Counted from the stretch's first letter, positions 50,312-59,197 are shown. The stretch: DNA of 64,000 nucleotides from an uncultured Flavobacteriales bacterium (GCA_937973555.1 CALJKL010000046.1:1-64000); one strand, 5' to 3'. Notes: a model not told the origin generated them from the sequence alone. Program-made: numbers and translations.

Positions 50312-51820
50312 TTATTTTCTTTTCATACTTTTTTTAGTTGGAAGGTCATTTTTAGGAATCGAATCCCATTCTGATCCGGAGATGTTTTTTACTTCCACTT
50401 TTCTATCTGAAAGTCTTTCTTCATCTGATGCTGTTTCCGGCACTAAGGCATCTGCTTCGCCCACCCCTTTGGATTTTATTTGAGTTGGATTAACCCCTCT
50501 ATTTTCAAGTTGTTTCACCACTTCAGCAGCTCTAGATCTTGATAAAGCCAGATTATATTCATCCGATCCCTTTTTGTCTGTATGACCTATCAATAGATAA
50601 TTTCCACCCCTAGAAGCTTTAATGATATCTGCAGCTAAATCTAATTTTGGATAAGATTCTGATCTTACTGTAGACTTATTGAAGTTAAATAGAACATCTT
50701 TAAGCGCCATTTCAATGTCAGAAGCCACTTTATTATTATCTGTAGCAGATGTTTTGATAGGACAGCCAGCATTTTCAACCGGTCCTGCAACTGTAACACA
50801 TTTATCATAAAGATCTATTACTCCGTCTAAATCTGCATCCAAAGCAACTCCAGCTCCATCAACCCTTGCTCCTGCAGGAGTGTCTAATTGTCTATCCCAA
50901 TCATCACAAACGCCATCATTATCTTTGTCTCCGTTTTTACAAACTTCTACATCTATATTTTTGTTATCTAAAACATCTAATTTATAGTAGATTTCTTGTA
51001 GTGGATCATGCCACATTAAGTGAGACTGGTGTTTTCCTAATTTTAAAGAAATGCCCAATGTGGCGTTAAAAAAGTTATCAGAAACTTGATCTTCTCTCGT
51101 ATTTATTGGGCTATCATATCCTCCATAGCCTACACTATAGTCACCCAAAAAATTTCCTCCACCGTCAAATGAGTCTTTTCCAGTAATGACATACATAACT
51201 CTTCCTTCAATATCAATTCTTCTGTTTACATTAAATTTTACTCCTGCACCTGCCTGTGCAAAAACTGAGGAGAAAGAAAAATCTTGTTTTGTAATTAACG
51301 GAACTGTTGTTTTACCAGCATCTTGCCTGTATGCTTTGAAAGCTAGAGTGCCTATGCCTGCATATCCATGAAATGCCCATCTGTATGGAGAATGGTTATC
51401 TGGCCTTCTCAATAAGTTAGAAAAATTGATATCTCCCAATAATGATATTGCATTATATTTTGTTTTAGCAGCAGCCCCGGAAATGGCAGTTCCAGCTTTT
51501 ATTTTTGCAAATCCTTGTCTGGTCTCCCCCATATCATACTGCAGATTCAGCCCAAATGCATGGGTTATCGCTTTATCAATGCTTAAATATGTAGAATATC
51601 CCAAAAGATTAGTTCCGTTTCCATTTTTAATAGAAGTTAAATCCGCTGATTGAATTAAAGGAACTCCTACTCCTACTGATATTGACCAATCATTAAACCT
51701 TTTATCTTCTTGGGTAAATGGATTGTTTTTATCACCTACGTAAAAATCATTTTTTTGCTGAGCAAAACCTGTTATGGGTAGTAATAATGCTAAAGCAATA
51801 ATTGCTAAATTTATTTTCAT
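50312..51820 (-). CDS. OmpA-family outer-membrane protein with TSP3 calcium-binding linker (copy 2)
   Basis: A 502-residue outer-membrane protein: signal peptide (about 1-20, ending GFAQ), an N-terminal eight-strand-type barrel (about 35-265), a thrombospondin type 3-like acidic linker (KDNDGVCDDWDRQLDTPAGA, then DADLDGVIDLYDKC) and a C-terminal OmpA peptidoglycan-binding domain (about 370-485, with GHTDKKGSDEYNLALSRSRA). The C-terminal end carries a short basic tail KKSMKRK. It is 32 bp after a homologous gene. The pair anchors the outer membrane to the cell wall. Confidence 0.92.
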   Translation of the reverse strand: MKINLAIIALALLLPITGFAQQKNDFYVGDKNNPFTQEDKRFNDWSISVGVGVPLIQSADLTSIKNGNGTNLLGYSTYLSIDKAITHAFGLNLQYDMGETRQGFAKIKAGTAISGAAAKTKYNAISLLGDINFSNLLRRPDNHSPYRWAFHGYAGIGTLAFKAYRQDAGKTTVPLITKQDFSFSSVFAQAGAGVKFNVNRRIDIEGRVMYVITGKDSFDGGGNFLGDYSVGYGGYDSPINTREDQVSDNFFNATLGISLKLGKHQSHLMWHDPLQEIYYKLDVLDNKNIDVEVCKNGDKDNDGVCDDWDRQLDTPAGARVDGAGVALDADLDGVIDLYDKCVTVAGPVENAGCPIKTSATDNNKVASDIEMALKDVLFNFNKSTVRSESYPKLDLAADIIKASRGGNYLLIGHTDKKGSDEYNLALSRSRAAEVVKQLENRGVNPTQIKSKGVGEADALVPETASDEERLSDRKVEVKNISGSEWDSIPKNDLPTKKSMKRK

Positions 51821-51852
51821 TGTGTTGTATTTTTATATTTTTAAAACTAAAA

Positions 51853-53295
51853 TTATTTAACTATAAAATAAACCCTTCTATTGGCTTCATTCTTCCATTC
51901 AGGGCATTTAGAAGCAGGGTCACACTCAGGATATTTAAGGTCTTTTTCACCTCTTCCTTCGGTAACCAGTATACCTGGGTTTACACCTTCTTTATCAACA
52001 AGGTATTTTTTCACTGCATTGGCTCTTCTTTTAGACAAGTCTAAGTTATAAGCATCTGAAGCTCTGGTATCTGTACATCCAATCACATAAAATTGTGTAT
52101 TGGCATCCGTTTTCATGATAATTTGAGCTACTTTATTTAATTTATCAAAAGATTTAGGTCTTATAACATCTTTATTCAAATCAAATTCAATGCTTTCAAG
52201 TTTCTCAACTTTTTCTTCAATAACTATGGTCTCTTCTTCTAAACGAGGACATCCCGAAAGTTCTGGTAATCCAGGCACTGTAACACATTTATCATATAGG
52301 TCTATAACACCGTCAAAATCCATATCCAATGCTTTACCAGAGCCATCTACACGCGCTCCCGGAGGGGTATTAAGCTCTCTGTCCCAGTCATCACATACTC
52401 CGTCATTATCCTTGTCTCCACTGGCACAAGCTACCAATTCTTGGTATTTACTATTTGATTCTTCCAGTCTTCTTGCAGCCTCATTATTTGCATCATACCA
52501 TTCTAAATGTTGACTATGCCTACCAAGTTTGATGGATAAACCTACATTAACAACTACCAGATTATCTGAACCGTTTCGGATCAACTGATTATAGCCCGGC
52601 CATTCGTCTGTAGTTTCTCCCCCTCCATCAAATTCATCATCACCGGTAATAATATACATAACGCGGCTTTCTATATCCAATCTTCTGGAAAGGTTGTATT
52701 TTAACCCAAGCCCTCCTTGATAAAAGAAAGAATCTATCCTAAATGGTTGTGTAAAATCTCGATTGGCCTCCTGGGTAGGATGACTGTCCTTTCTATGATA
52801 GGTATATCCTTGCAGACCAATCCCTGCATAACCGTGTAATGACCATCTAAATGGAGATTTATTATCAATCCTTCTAAATAAATTAGAAAAATTAAAATCA
52901 CCCAATAAAGACAATTCATTATAATGAGTAGTTGCAACTCCAAGTCCATGAATTGGCTTGTAAGGCAAACGGCCTGTTTGTTTGGTTTCTCCTTTCTGGA
53001 ATTGAAGAATGAAAGCAAATTTATCACTCATTTGTTTTTCCAACCCTACATAGGTATTCCAACCAAAATGATTTCCATCCTTGTTAAATGAAGTCAAATC
53101 TGAGTGATGTAAAAAAGCAGTACCTCCACCAAAGGAAATTGCCCAATCATTGAATTTCTTAGCGTTATTATCAAATTTTTCAACTTTGGCTGAGCCTGAA
53201 CTGAAAATTTCAGATTTAACACTACTCTCCTTGTTGTCTTGTGCTAAAAAAAAGCTAGGAATAGACAACAATAACGTAAATAAACGTAATTTCAT
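51853..53295 (-). CDS. OmpA-family outer-membrane protein with TSP3 calcium-binding linker (copy 1)
   Basis: A 480-residue paralogue of the next gene with the same order: signal peptide (ends FFLAQ), barrel (about 45-260), TSP3-like linker (KDNDGVCDDWDRELNTPPGA, DMDFDGVIDLYDKC) and OmpA C-terminal domain (about 365-480, with CTDTRASDAYNLDLSKRRAN). Here the domain motif has Cys in place of the usual His (GCTD instead of GHTD), and four cysteines lie in or near the domain. It starts inside the folK stop (ATGA overlap), so folK and both porins may share one mRNA. Confidence 0.92.
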   Translation of the reverse strand: MKLRLFTLLLSIPSFFLAQDNKESSVKSEIFSSGSAKVEKFDNNAKKFNDWAISFGGGTAFLHHSDLTSFNKDGNHFGWNTYVGLEKQMSDKFAFILQFQKGETKQTGRLPYKPIHGLGVATTHYNELSLLGDFNFSNLFRRIDNKSPFRWSLHGYAGIGLQGYTYHRKDSHPTQEANRDFTQPFRIDSFFYQGGLGLKYNLSRRLDIESRVMYIITGDDEFDGGGETTDEWPGYNQLIRNGSDNLVVVNVGLSIKLGRHSQHLEWYDANNEAARRLEESNSKYQELVACASGDKDNDGVCDDWDRELNTPPGARVDGSGKALDMDFDGVIDLYDKCVTVPGLPELSGCPRLEEETIVIEEKVEKLESIEFDLNKDVIRPKSFDKLNKVAQIIMKTDANTQFYVIGCTDTRASDAYNLDLSKRRANAVKKYLVDKEGVNPGILVTEGRGEKDLKYPECDPASKCPEWKNEANRRVYFIVK

Positions 53296-53729
53296 ATTTG
53301 TGTTTTAATTTTTTCATTTAAATTTTTCAGAAGTTTTTTAGAAAATTCTCTTTCGAAGAGATGCTTTTTATGAGGGATTTCTAAAGCATTAGACTCGAAT
53401 ATGATATTATCAAACTGTATGATATCAATATCAATAATTCTGTCTACATATCTTCCTACTTTAAACGAATCTTGTACTCTCCCCATTTCATTTTCAATCC
53501 TTTTTATCTCTTTCAAGAGCTTTACAGGCGAAAAATCGGTAAGGATGTACATTGCAATATTACAAAAAAAATTATTACTCACAAATTCCACCGGCTGAGA
53601 TTTTTCTATCTCGGATAAAATAACAATTTCACCGATATGTTTTCCTATTTTTGCAATGGCTTCCTGTAAATAAGCCTCCCTATTACCTAAATTACTCCCG
53701 AGTAACAAAACAACTTTGTGTAACGACAT
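53292..53729 (-). CDS. folK: 2-amino-4-hydroxy-6-hydroxymethyldihydropteridine diphosphokinase
   Basis: Transfers diphosphate from ATP to hydroxymethyl-dihydropterin in folate synthesis. The 145-residue protein starts with LLLGSNLGNREAYLQEAI, has LSEIEKSQPVEF, and the signature RYVDRIIDIDIIQFDNIIFE (about 92-111; two metal-binding Asp), ending with IPHKKHLFEREF. It is divergent from sppA with only 23 bp between start codons and overlaps the first OmpA gene by 4 bp. Confidence 0.95.
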   Translation of the reverse strand: MSLHKVVLLLGSNLGNREAYLQEAIAKIGKHIGEIVILSEIEKSQPVEFVSNNFFCNIAMYILTDFSPVKLLKEIKRIENEMGRVQDSFKVGRYVDRIIDIDIIQFDNIIFESNALEIPHKKHLFEREFSKKLLKNLNEKIKTQI

Positions 53730-53752
53730 ATTATAAAATATTCAAAAAAGTT

Positions 53753-55504
53753 ATGAAAGATTTCTTAAAAAATGTTTTTGCAAATATAGTAGCCATATTA
53801 ATCATAGGTATGGTTTTATTTGGTTTTTTAATAATGATGTTAGTAGTAAGTGCTGCCAGTGAAGATAGCAAGCCAAATATCCAAAAAAATTCTGTGTTGG
53901 TTTTAAATTTCAAAAACAGAATACTGGACTCGAGCACAGAAGACGAAACAAATGTTTTCAATTTTGGGAAAGACAATAACATCTTACTTATAGATATTTT
54001 AGAAGCTATTAAAAAGGCGAAAACAGATGATAAAATTTATGGTATAAGTATTGAAACCGACAATTTTGCGGCAGGAGTTACTCAGGTAGATGATATTAGA
54101 TCTGCCCTTGAAGATTTTAAGAAAACAGGAAAATTTGTGTATGCCTATGGCAACAATATGTCTCAAAAATCCTATTATCTTGCGTCTGTTGCCGATAAAT
54201 TATATGTAAACCCTGTTGGCATGGTAGAATTAAAAGGGCTTTCTACTGAAATTACTTTTTTCAAAGATTTTGCCGAAAAATATGGAATTGGTGTAGACGT
54301 AATAAGACATGGCAAGTTCAAAGCAGCTGTAGAACCTTTTCTTAGAAATGATATTTCGCCAGAAAACAAAGAGCAACTCTCTACTTTATTAAATGATATT
54401 TGGGGGAATATTTCTTCTAAAATTCAAAAATCCAGAAAAATAGATCCTGCAAGTTTCAAGACCACCGTTGACAGCCTCTATGGTTTTGTTCCGAATTTAA
54501 TTGTAAAAAACAAATTGGCAGATCAACTTTTGCAAAAATCAGAATACGAAGCCATTCTTAAAAACAAGCTTAAAACGAAACAAGAAGATGATTTAAATAG
54601 GGTCTCTATCAACAAGTATATCAATACTCTTGATGACCAAGATGAAAAAAGCAATAAAATCGCCGTATTATATGCAGCTGGGCAAATTTTTAATGGGAAC
54701 GAATACAAGGATATCAATTCTGAAAAATACGTAAAGTACATCAAAGAACTTGCAGATGATGACAATGTGAAAGCCGTGGTGCTTCGTGTTAATTCGCCAG
54801 GAGGAAGCGGCAATGCATCAGATGAAATTCTTTTTGAACTTCAACAATTGAAAAAGAAAAAACCTCTGATTGTTTCATTTGGAGACTATGCTGCTTCTGG
54901 AGGATACTATATCTCTATGGCGGCAGATAAAATCTATTCAGAACCCAATACTTTAACCGGCTCTATTGGAGTGTTTGGTATGATTACCAACTTTAAAGAG
55001 TTGGCCAATAGAAACGGAGTGCGTTCGGATATCATTTCCACCAATGCCAATTCTCAAATCTATTCTCCTATTTCGGGACCTGCTTCAGGAACAATACCCG
55101 TGCTTACCAGAAGTGTAGAACAAACCTATAAACGCTTTGTATACTTTGTAAGTCAAAACAGAAAAAAATCTTTCGAGCAGATAGATGCCATTGGAGGCGG
55201 AAGGGTATGGAGCGGAACAAGAGCAAAACAATTGGGCTTGGTAGATGAATTAGGAACTTTGCAACAAGCAATTGATTTTGCTGCAGCTAAAGCAAAATTA
55301 AAAGATTATAGCGTAAATGCATATCCTAAAAAAATGAGCAAGTTTGAAGAATTTTTTAAAGGAGCTGATGAAGATGAAATTGAGGCCAGAATTATTTCTA
55401 AAAAAATTGGTAAAGAAAACTACGAATTGTTCCAAAAAATGAGCAATCCACAATTCAGTAATGGAGTGCAAATGTCTTTACCCTATCAAATAAAAATCCA
55501 GTAA
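53753..55504 (+). CDS. sppA: Signal peptide peptidase SppA (67K type)
   Basis: Inner-membrane serine protease that degrades cleaved signal peptides. I start it at ATG 53753, directly before the membrane helix (FLKNVFANIVAILIIGMVLF), giving 583 residues; the longer open frame to 53651 would run antisense into folK. The protein has the tandem duplicated S49 domains. The catalytic lysine lies in RHGKFKAAVEPFLRND (about 187-189) and the serine in GDYAASGGYYISMAAD (about 381). A G-S-I-G-V-F strand follows. Terminated by a GC-rich hairpin. Confidence 0.95.
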   Translation: MKDFLKNVFANIVAILIIGMVLFGFLIMMLVVSAASEDSKPNIQKNSVLVLNFKNRILDSSTEDETNVFNFGKDNNILLIDILEAIKKAKTDDKIYGISIETDNFAAGVTQVDDIRSALEDFKKTGKFVYAYGNNMSQKSYYLASVADKLYVNPVGMVELKGLSTEITFFKDFAEKYGIGVDVIRHGKFKAAVEPFLRNDISPENKEQLSTLLNDIWGNISSKIQKSRKIDPASFKTTVDSLYGFVPNLIVKNKLADQLLQKSEYEAILKNKLKTKQEDDLNRVSINKYINTLDDQDEKSNKIAVLYAAGQIFNGNEYKDINSEKYVKYIKELADDDNVKAVVLRVNSPGGSGNASDEILFELQQLKKKKPLIVSFGDYAASGGYYISMAADKIYSEPNTLTGSIGVFGMITNFKELANRNGVRSDIISTNANSQIYSPISGPASGTIPVLTRSVEQTYKRFVYFVSQNRKKSFEQIDAIGGGRVWSGTRAKQLGLVDELGTLQQAIDFAAAKAKLKDYSVNAYPKKMSKFEEFFKGADEDEIEARIISKKIGKENYELFQKMSNPQFSNGVQMSLPYQIKIQ

Positions 55505-55528
55505 ACATCATTTACCCATATTAAACAT

Positions 55529-55566
55529 AAAACCCCATTTCAAAAAATTTTGAAACGGGGGTTTTG
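55529..55566. terminator. Terminator between sppA and ftsY
   Basis: A long imperfect stem, AAAACCCC-A-TTTCAAAA with TTTTGAAA-C-GGGGGTTTT, separates the convergent genes. Confidence 0.8.
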
Positions 55567-55584
55567 TATTTTTAATCTTTAAAA

Positions 55585-56541
55585 TCAATCTCTTTTTCTA
55601 AAGAAAGAATCTACAAATTCTTCTCCGTTAAAGAGTTGCAGATCTTCCATCTTTTCGCCTACACCAATATATTTTACCGGAATCTGAAACTGGTCTGAAA
55701 TACCTATTACTACACCACCTTTTGCCGTACCGTCTAATTTGGTAACAGCCAGAGCCGTAACCTCTGTAGCTGCTGTAAATTGCTTGGCCTGCTCGAAAGC
55801 ATTTTGACCGGTAGAACCATCCAAAACCAATAAAACTTCATGGGGTGCCTCTGGCAAAACTTTTTGCATCACACGTTTTATTTTGGAAAGCTCATTCATA
55901 AGGTTTACCTTATTGTGCAATCTTCCGGCAGTGTCTATAATGACCACATCAGCATTCTGTGCCACAGCACTCTGCACAGTATCAAAAGCTACTGAAGCCG
56001 GATCGCTGCCCATATTCTGTTTCACGATAGGCACCCCTACTCTTTCGCTCCAAATCACCAATTGATCTACTGCTGCAGCTCTAAAGGTATCTGCTGCGCC
56101 CAAAACCACCTTTAACCCTTGGGACTTGAACTGATGCGCCAATTTGCCAATGGTAGTGGTTTTGCCCACTCCATTTACTCCCACCACCATTATTACATAA
56201 GGTTTTTTGGTGTCATCTATATTTTTGGATTGAGAATGTGGGTTTTCTAATAATAAAGCAGAAATTTCTTCACGTAGAATTTTGTCTAACTCATCGGTGT
56301 TTACATATTTATCTTTTTCCACCCTGGCCTCTATTCTTTCGATAATTTTAACGGTGGTATTAACTCCCACATCAGATGCTATCAATACTTCTTCCAGTTC
56401 ATCCAGCACATCTTCATCTACTTTGGATTTACCTACCACGGCTCTTGAAATCTTATCAAAAAAACCTTGGCTGGATTTTTCCAAACCTTTGTCCAGCGTT
56501 TCTTTTTCTTCTTTTTTGAATATGTTTTTAAACCAACTCAT
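55585..56541 (-). CDS. ftsY: Signal recognition particle receptor FtsY
   Basis: GTPase that docks the SRP-ribosome complex at the inner membrane. The 318-residue protein is the short form: an N domain after a brief charged leader, then the G domain with G1 GVNGVGKTTTIGKLA (about 120-134), DTFRAAAVDQL, DTAGR (about 205), TKLDGTAKGG and GVGEKMEDL. It lacks the long acidic A domain of E. coli FtsY. It lies last in the rpmB-rpmG-DUF4295-ftsY cluster typical of Bacteroidota. Confidence 0.97.
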   Translation of the reverse strand: MSWFKNIFKKEEKETLDKGLEKSSQGFFDKISRAVVGKSKVDEDVLDELEEVLIASDVGVNTTVKIIERIEARVEKDKYVNTDELDKILREEISALLLENPHSQSKNIDDTKKPYVIMVVGVNGVGKTTTIGKLAHQFKSQGLKVVLGAADTFRAAAVDQLVIWSERVGVPIVKQNMGSDPASVAFDTVQSAVAQNADVVIIDTAGRLHNKVNLMNELSKIKRVMQKVLPEAPHEVLLVLDGSTGQNAFEQAKQFTAATEVTALAVTKLDGTAKGGVVIGISDQFQIPVKYIGVGEKMEDLQLFNGEEFVDSFFRKRD

Positions 56542-56543
56542 TG

Positions 56544-56580
56544 GATTTGTTTAAAGTTTAAGGTTCAACGTTTAAAGTTA
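56544..56580. repeat. Imperfect GTTTAAAG-type tandem repeat before ftsY
   Basis: Imperfect copies of a GTTTAAAG/GTTCAACG-like unit occur immediately upstream of the ftsY start codon. Like the repeat before lpxB it lies in a short minus-strand leader. Confidence 0.6.
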
Positions 56581-56649
56581 GCAAAGATAACAAAAAAACT
56601 ACCCAAAATAAATTGAGTAGTTTTCTATATTTCCACGTGAGGGGTACAA

Positions 56650-56805
56650 TTATTTTTTCAAATAAGCATCTACCTCATCAGCGTTCATTACTTTTTCTTC
56701 GAAAACGTATGCTCCGGTTTTAGGAGACTTTACCATTTTCACTACTTTAGTCATCTTTTTAGATCCTGCTCCGCCTTGTAGCGTTGCAACAACTTTCTTT
56801 GCCAT
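56650..56805 (-). CDS. DUF4295 family small protein
   Basis: A 51-residue basic protein (MAKKVVATLQGGAGSKKMTK, then VVKMVKSPKTGAYVFEEKVM) ending DAYLKK. It lies 19 bp after rpmG, where Bacteroidota genomes almost always have a DUF4295 gene, and it has the basic composition of a ribosome-associated protein. Function unknown; a ribosomal role is inferred from context. Confidence 0.9.
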   Translation of the reverse strand: MAKKVVATLQGGAGSKKMTKVVKMVKSPKTGAYVFEEKVMNADEVDAYLKK

Positions 56806-56824
56806 CTTTTATTGTATTATAAGA

Positions 56825-57007
56825 TTACTTAATTTCTTTGTGAACTGTATACTTCTTAAGAACCGGATTGTATTTTTTAAGCTCTAATCTTTCCGTAGTG
56901 TTCTTTTTATTTTTCGTAGTGATATATCTAGACATACCAGCCATACCAGTTTCCTTGTGCTCTGTGCACTCAAGAATTACCTGAACTCTATTTCCTTTTT
57001 TAGCCAT
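56825..57007 (-). CDS. rpmG: 50S ribosomal protein bL33
   Basis: A 60-residue large-subunit protein with the bL33 pattern MAKKGNRVQVILECTEHKET and RYITTKNKKNTTERLELKKYNPVLKKYTVHKE. Only one of the zinc-type cysteines remains (LECTEH), so it is of the C-minus (non-zinc) type. Between rpmB (8 bp) and DUF4295. Confidence 0.97.
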   Translation of the reverse strand: MAKKGNRVQVILECTEHKETGMAGMSRYITTKNKKNTTERLELKKYNPVLKKYTVHKEIK

Positions 57008-57015
57008 TTTCTTAT

Positions 57016-57252
57016 TTATTTAATAAATCCGTTTCTTGTTGCTCTTTCAATCGCTTCTTCGATACCAATTTTATTGATAACTCTCAAACCATGAGCAGAA
57101 ACTCTTAATGTTACACTTTTTTCTTGCTCAGGAAGATAAAATGTCTTCTCTAATAAGTTAATTTCAAAACGTCTTTTCGTTTTGTTATTTGCGTGAGAAA
57201 CATTGTTTCCTACCATTGCACGCTTACCTGTTATTTGGCAAATTCTAGACAT
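57016..57252 (-). CDS. rpmB: 50S ribosomal protein bL28
   Basis: A 78-residue large-subunit protein starting MSRICQITGKRAMVGNNVSH and ending IEEAIERATRNGFIK, as in the family. The upstream in-frame ATG (57324) would add 24 residues not found in bL28, so the start is placed at 57252. Two close residues (one Cys) show it lacks a full zinc site. It begins the rpmB-rpmG-DUF4295-ftsY cluster. Confidence 0.97.
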   Translation of the reverse strand: MSRICQITGKRAMVGNNVSHANNKTKRRFEINLLEKTFYLPEQEKSVTLRVSAHGLRVINKIGIEEAIERATRNGFIK

Positions 57253-57357
57253 ATCTCGATGTTCTTTATTACTACTATAAATATTTGAGTGTGCAAAATT
57301 ATAGATATTTTTTTTAACACACAAGTCTTCTTCTAATTAATTTCTTCTTTTTTGAAA

Positions 57358-58983
57358 TTATTTTTTGGACGCTATTTTCTCTCCAAAATGATAAACCAAT
57401 AAAAAGCCGAGCACAAAGATAGCAATTCTTGAGATTAAATCTCCTATTTGGGTATAGACAGACATTTCATCCAGCAGATTGGCCTTTACCACTAGTGCAG
57501 TTTTGTCATTATAAATAGTATCTTCTAAAATATCTCCCCTTGCATTAATATGTGCCGATACTCCACTATTGGCAGCCCTTACGATTTCTCTTCGGGTTTC
57601 TATAGCCCTTAATCTTGCATAAGAAAGCAATTGCTTGTAGCCTTCAGAATCTTCCCACCAAGAATCATTTGTCATAATCGCCAAAAGATTGGCTCCATTT
57701 TTTACATATTCGGTCACAAATTCTCCGTATGCGCTTTCATAACAGATAATAGGCGCCGCTTTGGCTTTATTGAAAGGATTTGAAAAGACTTTTCTTTCTT
57801 TATCAATACCGAGCGAAGAAGTAGCTCCTCCAAAATTGAGCATGGCGTCTCCCAAAATAGGTTTCAAAAAACGTATATATGGGAAAATTTCTACTCCCGG
57901 AACCAGCTTACCTTTGTGATAGACTTCTACTTTATGATTGGGCATAATCTGCAAACCCGAATTATAACTATTTACCCAAATACCATCCTGCAATTTCACA
58001 GAACATTCTTCCGTTTCTTCTTCTTTAAAAAGAAATTTATGAGTAGAGGCCCCCGTAAGAAAAACTGATTCAGGATGTTTTTTTAAAAACTCTTTAGCAA
58101 TGTTTACGGAAAGGCTTTTTTCAAAACCCTTTTCGCTTAAACTTCCATTTCCGGGAAATGCCGTCTCCGGAGCTATATAAAGATCTACTTTTGTCTTGGA
58201 ATTTTCTTCGGCAAGACTCAAAAGTTCTCCCAAAATCTGAAGAGAATCTTTGCTATATTTTTCGGTATAGGGATCTAATTTTGGTTGAAGCAAAACCACA
58301 TTTACTTCGCCAATAGGCTTTTCTTCATAGGTATTGTATTGGTATAAAGAAATAAAAATCGGCAAAAAGATAATCCCAGAAAGAATCGTCATATTTTTGA
58401 TCAAATCCTTTCTATTTTTCCCCGCATCCCAGATTCTTAAGGTATAAAAACCAAAAACATTGATGAGTAAAATCCAGAAACTTCCTCCCGTAGCGCCAAT
58501 GGTATCATACCATTGGATCACTTTAGGATATTCTGAAAAGGCATTTCCTAAATTAAGCCAAGGCCAGGTAAATTCCCAACCCAAATGGAATCTTTCAAAC
58601 GAAAGCCAAATGGCTACAAAAAATACCAATCCAAAATAAGTACCTCTTACCTTCTTAAACCAATAATACAACTGAAAGACAATACTCATCAACAAAGAAT
58701 TGACAATAACCGGAAAAGCTACCGCAAACATGGCATGGCTTCCATCTGGGTTTTTAGCGTAATACAACCACCCTGTGGTTACGATATTCCAAATAATGAA
58801 TGCTAGATAACTTAACCCAAAAACAGCCCAGCCTTTTCTTTTGATGCTAGAAAATTTAGAAATTTCGTGCTCCATTAACAATAACGGAACGAAAGCAAAG
58901 AAGATGAAAAAAGGAATTCCGTAAGTGGGCCAAGAAACACTAAACAAAAGTGCTGATATAAATGAAAGGATAACGTATTTCAT
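57358..58983 (-). CDS. lnt: Apolipoprotein N-acyltransferase
   Basis: Adds the third acyl chain to lipoproteins at the inner membrane. The 541-residue protein has an N-terminal set of about seven membrane helices (1-215) and a periplasmic nitrilase-type domain. The catalytic triad is visible as Glu in LYIAPETAFPG (about 271), Lys in YHKGKLVPGVE (about 355) and Cys in PIICYESAYGEF (about 412). A final helix lies near 510-530. The many lipoproteins in the window are likely substrates. Possible regulation by the site at 59042-59059. Confidence 0.96.
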   Translation of the reverse strand: MKYVILSFISALLFSVSWPTYGIPFFIFFAFVPLLLMEHEISKFSSIKRKGWAVFGLSYLAFIIWNIVTTGWLYYAKNPDGSHAMFAVAFPVIVNSLLMSIVFQLYYWFKKVRGTYFGLVFFVAIWLSFERFHLGWEFTWPWLNLGNAFSEYPKVIQWYDTIGATGGSFWILLINVFGFYTLRIWDAGKNRKDLIKNMTILSGIIFLPIFISLYQYNTYEEKPIGEVNVVLLQPKLDPYTEKYSKDSLQILGELLSLAEENSKTKVDLYIAPETAFPGNGSLSEKGFEKSLSVNIAKEFLKKHPESVFLTGASTHKFLFKEEETEECSVKLQDGIWVNSYNSGLQIMPNHKVEVYHKGKLVPGVEIFPYIRFLKPILGDAMLNFGGATSSLGIDKERKVFSNPFNKAKAAPIICYESAYGEFVTEYVKNGANLLAIMTNDSWWEDSEGYKQLLSYARLRAIETRREIVRAANSGVSAHINARGDILEDTIYNDKTALVVKANLLDEMSVYTQIGDLISRIAIFVLGFLLVYHFGEKIASKK

Positions 58984-59005
58984 GCAGAATTCTCAAAAAT
59001 TAATG

Positions 59006-59013
59006 CAAATGTA
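59006..59013 (-). promoter_or_regulatory. Predicted -7 element of lnt
   Basis: TACATTTG on the minus strand matches TAnnTTTG, 23-30 bp upstream of the lnt ATG. Confidence 0.6.
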
Positions 59014-59041
59014 AGACATTGAAAACAATTGTAAAAATACA

Positions 59042-59061
59042 AACATGACAAAAGTCATTTT
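59042..59061. promoter_or_regulatory. ATGAC-N4-GTCAT palindrome between lnt and the TonB receptor gene
   Basis: AACATGAC-AAAA-GTCATTTT is an imperfect palindrome with the same ATGAC-N4-GTCAT core as the perfect palindrome upstream of sdhC (23931-23950). Its centre lies about 42 bp from the middle of the lnt -7 element and about 100 bp upstream of the TonB receptor promoter. Confidence 0.5.
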
Positions 59062-59112
59062 ACTATAAAACATTGATTAACAATATATAAAAAATTATTT
59101 TAATCCTTATTT

Positions 59113-59133
59113 AAATTTATTCTAAATAAATTT
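59113..59133. promoter_or_regulatory. Perfect 9-3-9 palindrome with ATTCTAAAT core, candidate iron box 1
   Basis: AAATTTATT-CTA-AATAAATTT is a perfect inverted repeat just upstream of, and touching, the -33 element of the TonB receptor gene. A repressor bound here would block RNA polymerase. The core matches the 16-mer at 59175-59190. Confidence 0.5.
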
Positions 59134-59162
59134 TGTTGTTTGAAACACTATTTCTATTTTTG
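59132..59162 (+). promoter_or_regulatory. Predicted promoter of the TonB-dependent receptor gene
   Basis: TTTG (59132-59135), a 19-nt spacer and TATTTTTG (59155-59162), a full match to the -33/-7 pattern, flanked by two ATTCTAAAT boxes. Confidence 0.75.
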
Positions 59163-59174
59163 CTGCATTATTTT

Positions 59175-59190
59175 TAATCATTCTAAATAA
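59175..59190. promoter_or_regulatory. Candidate iron box 2 just after the transcription start
   Basis: TAATCATTCTAAATAA lies about 6-20 bp past the predicted transcription start and 7 bp before the ATG. The identical 16-mer occurs at 23961-23976 near sdhCAB. Confidence 0.45.
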
Positions 59191-59197
59191 ATATAAA

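Noticed and set aside
53651..53752. Longer sppA start at 53651
   Set aside because: The extra 34 residues are translated antisense to folK and precede the membrane helix with unlikely sequence; ATG 53753 fits the family.
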